From CAYLKS01 sp964384205 [NCBI: uncultured bacterium] (lineage in GTDB: Bacteria; JAGOEH01), in NCBI GenBank assembly GCA_964384205.1, contig CAYLKS010000103.1, positions 1 through 6,685 on the forward strand: a DNA stretch of 6,685 nucleotides, written 5' to 3'. The translations under genes and the position numbers were made by a program. This document shows, one piece after another, positions 6,199 to 6,685 of the stretch. The notes beneath the pieces were generated by a model. It had not been told where the DNA came from, made no database searches, and worked only from the letters and a program-made list of their open reading frames with translations. Within the stretch, counting starts at the first letter, position 1. Every line of letters starts with the position of its first letter.

Positions 6199-6227
6199 AA
6201 TTTAAAATAAAAAAGATAAAAAGTCAA
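6199..6227 (-). promoter_or_regulatory. Promoter of the eight-gene minus-strand operon
   Basis: Minus strand: -35 TTGACT (6227-6222), a 17-base spacer, and -10 TAAATT (6204-6199). Transcription would begin near 6192, giving a leader of about 20 bases that contains the AGGA ribosome site (6184-6181) ahead of the ATG at 6173. The leader is too short for a riboswitch, so none is proposed. Confidence 0.6.
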
Positions 6228-6240
6228 TATAAATATTATT

Positions 6241-6261
6241 AAGTATAAAATTTCAAGTATA
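6241..6261 (+). repeat. Short direct repeat AAGTATA between the divergent promoters
   Basis: AAGTATA occurs at 6241-6247 and again at 6255-6261, a 14-base period. The second copy ends two bases before the plus-strand -35 box. It could be an operator half-site pair acting on one or both promoters, but a 7-base match in AT-rich DNA may be chance. Confidence 0.25.
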
Positions 6262-6263
6262 TG

Positions 6264-6292
6264 TTGACAATTCTATATAATAACACTATAAC
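6264..6292 (+). promoter_or_regulatory. Promoter of the plus-strand gene at 6317
   Basis: Perfect -35 TTGACA (6264-6269), 17-base spacer, -10 TATAAC (6287-6292), one base from consensus. Transcription would begin near 6299, just before the AGGAG ribosome site at 6306-6310. It is among the best promoters in the window, so the gene is probably well expressed. Confidence 0.75.
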
Positions 6293-6316
6293 TAATAATA
6301 AAAAAAGGAGCTTATA

Positions 6317-6685
6317 ATGGAATTTAAAGAAAAACTTCAAGTTTTACAAAATACCTTCTTTTCTATCTACCCAGATGGATTTAATAGTCCGGAATTTCAA
6401 CATTTAGAAAAAAAGCACAAACTCACAAAAACAAATAAAAAAATTCATGAAATATTTAATTCAAATATTATAAATAATGATATAGAATTTTTAGATGCAA
6501 TCACTAAAATTTTATCATCATCTTCTATAATATCAGTATTTGAAAAGATAAAATTCAGAAATTTTATGAAAGAAATTCACACAGAACAAAAGAACAATAT
6601 GTCCCAGGCCATAAAAGAATTATTAACAGGCAATCAACAAAAAGGATTTGAACTATTTATAAATATTCTTAAAAAATACAAAATT
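6317..6685 (+). CDS. Uncharacterised protein, N-terminal 123 residues (cut by the window edge)
   Basis: I do not recognise a named family. The open frame starts at ATG 6317, with AGGAG six bases upstream and a strong promoter, and runs to the window end with no stop. It starts MEFKEKLQVLQNTFFSIYPD and continues with GFNSPEFQHLEKKHKL. The Phe-Ser-x-Tyr-Pro-x-Gly-Phe pattern, followed by a charged 'KKHK' segment, looks like a conserved N-terminus I vaguely recall from hypothetical proteins of anaerobes, but I cannot name the family. ILSSSSIISVFEKIKFRNFM at about 66-84 and a Lys/Glu-rich ELLTGNQQKGFELFINILKK at 101-120 are predicted helical. There is no signal peptide or membrane segment, so it is cytoplasmic. 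It is divergent from the folate operon and may share its control region. Coding is nearly certain; function unknown. Confidence 0.85.
   Translation, partial: MEFKEKLQVLQNTFFSIYPDGFNSPEFQHLEKKHKLTKTNKKIHEIFNSNIINNDIEFLDAITKILSSSSIISVFEKIKFRNFMKEIHTEQKNNMSQAIKELLTGNQQKGFELFINILKKYKI

Noticed and set aside
6174-6200. Folate (THF) riboswitch ahead of the folate operon
   Set aside because: The leader from the predicted transcription start is only about 20 bases and shows no conserved structure.
1-6685. tRNA or rRNA genes
   Set aside because: I saw no cloverleaf-like GC-rich segments or conserved T-loop GGTTCGAAT-like sequences on either strand.

Overview
The window is very AT-rich bacterial DNA using the standard code (TGA is a stop in several genes here). 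The encoded proteins are rich in Lys, Asn and Ile. The gene set suggests a low-GC, probably anaerobic bacterium with a peptidoglycan wall. The mix of genes makes me think of a Deferribacterota-like or similar lineage, but this is an impression and no marker gene here settles the phylum.

Left edge (1-334, minus strand): the end of an IS481-type insertion sequence. It carries an outer terminal segment, a leader with a small inverted repeat, a strong ribosome site and the start of the transposase. The transposase reading frame is broken by a one-base shift near codons 16-20, so this copy looks inactive. Positions 335-507 hold no convincing gene. There are only two tiny minus-strand reading frames next to the IS and a lone TATAAT box, which may be the remains of a gene the IS hit.

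Main block (508-6173, minus strand): eight tightly packed genes, apparently one operon read right to left from a good promoter at about 6199-6227. In transcription order they are: a DapL-type aminotransferase-fold protein, folB, folK, a deoxynucleoside kinase, a UDP-glucuronate 4-epimerase-type enzyme, a secreted DUF1343/NamZ-type protein, a TIGR00725 (LOG-like) protein and an acylphosphatase. The first four genes overlap one another by 23, 4 and 4 bases. The later ones are 0 to 18 bases apart. FolB and FolK catalyse consecutive steps to the pterin precursor of folate. The kinase salvages deoxynucleosides. The epimerase and the NamZ-like protein concern nucleotide sugars and the cell wall. The last two are small housekeeping or accessory proteins.

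The most striking feature is the first gene of the operon. It keeps the whole fold-type I aminotransferase framework, but at nearly every position that binds PLP or the substrate carboxylate it carries a different residue. It may be a pseudoenzyme or a strongly repurposed enzyme coupled to folate synthesis.

Right edge (6228-6685): a compact divergent promoter region, then the first 123 codons of a plus-strand gene of unknown function. That gene has a near-consensus promoter and a strong ribosome site and runs off the window.
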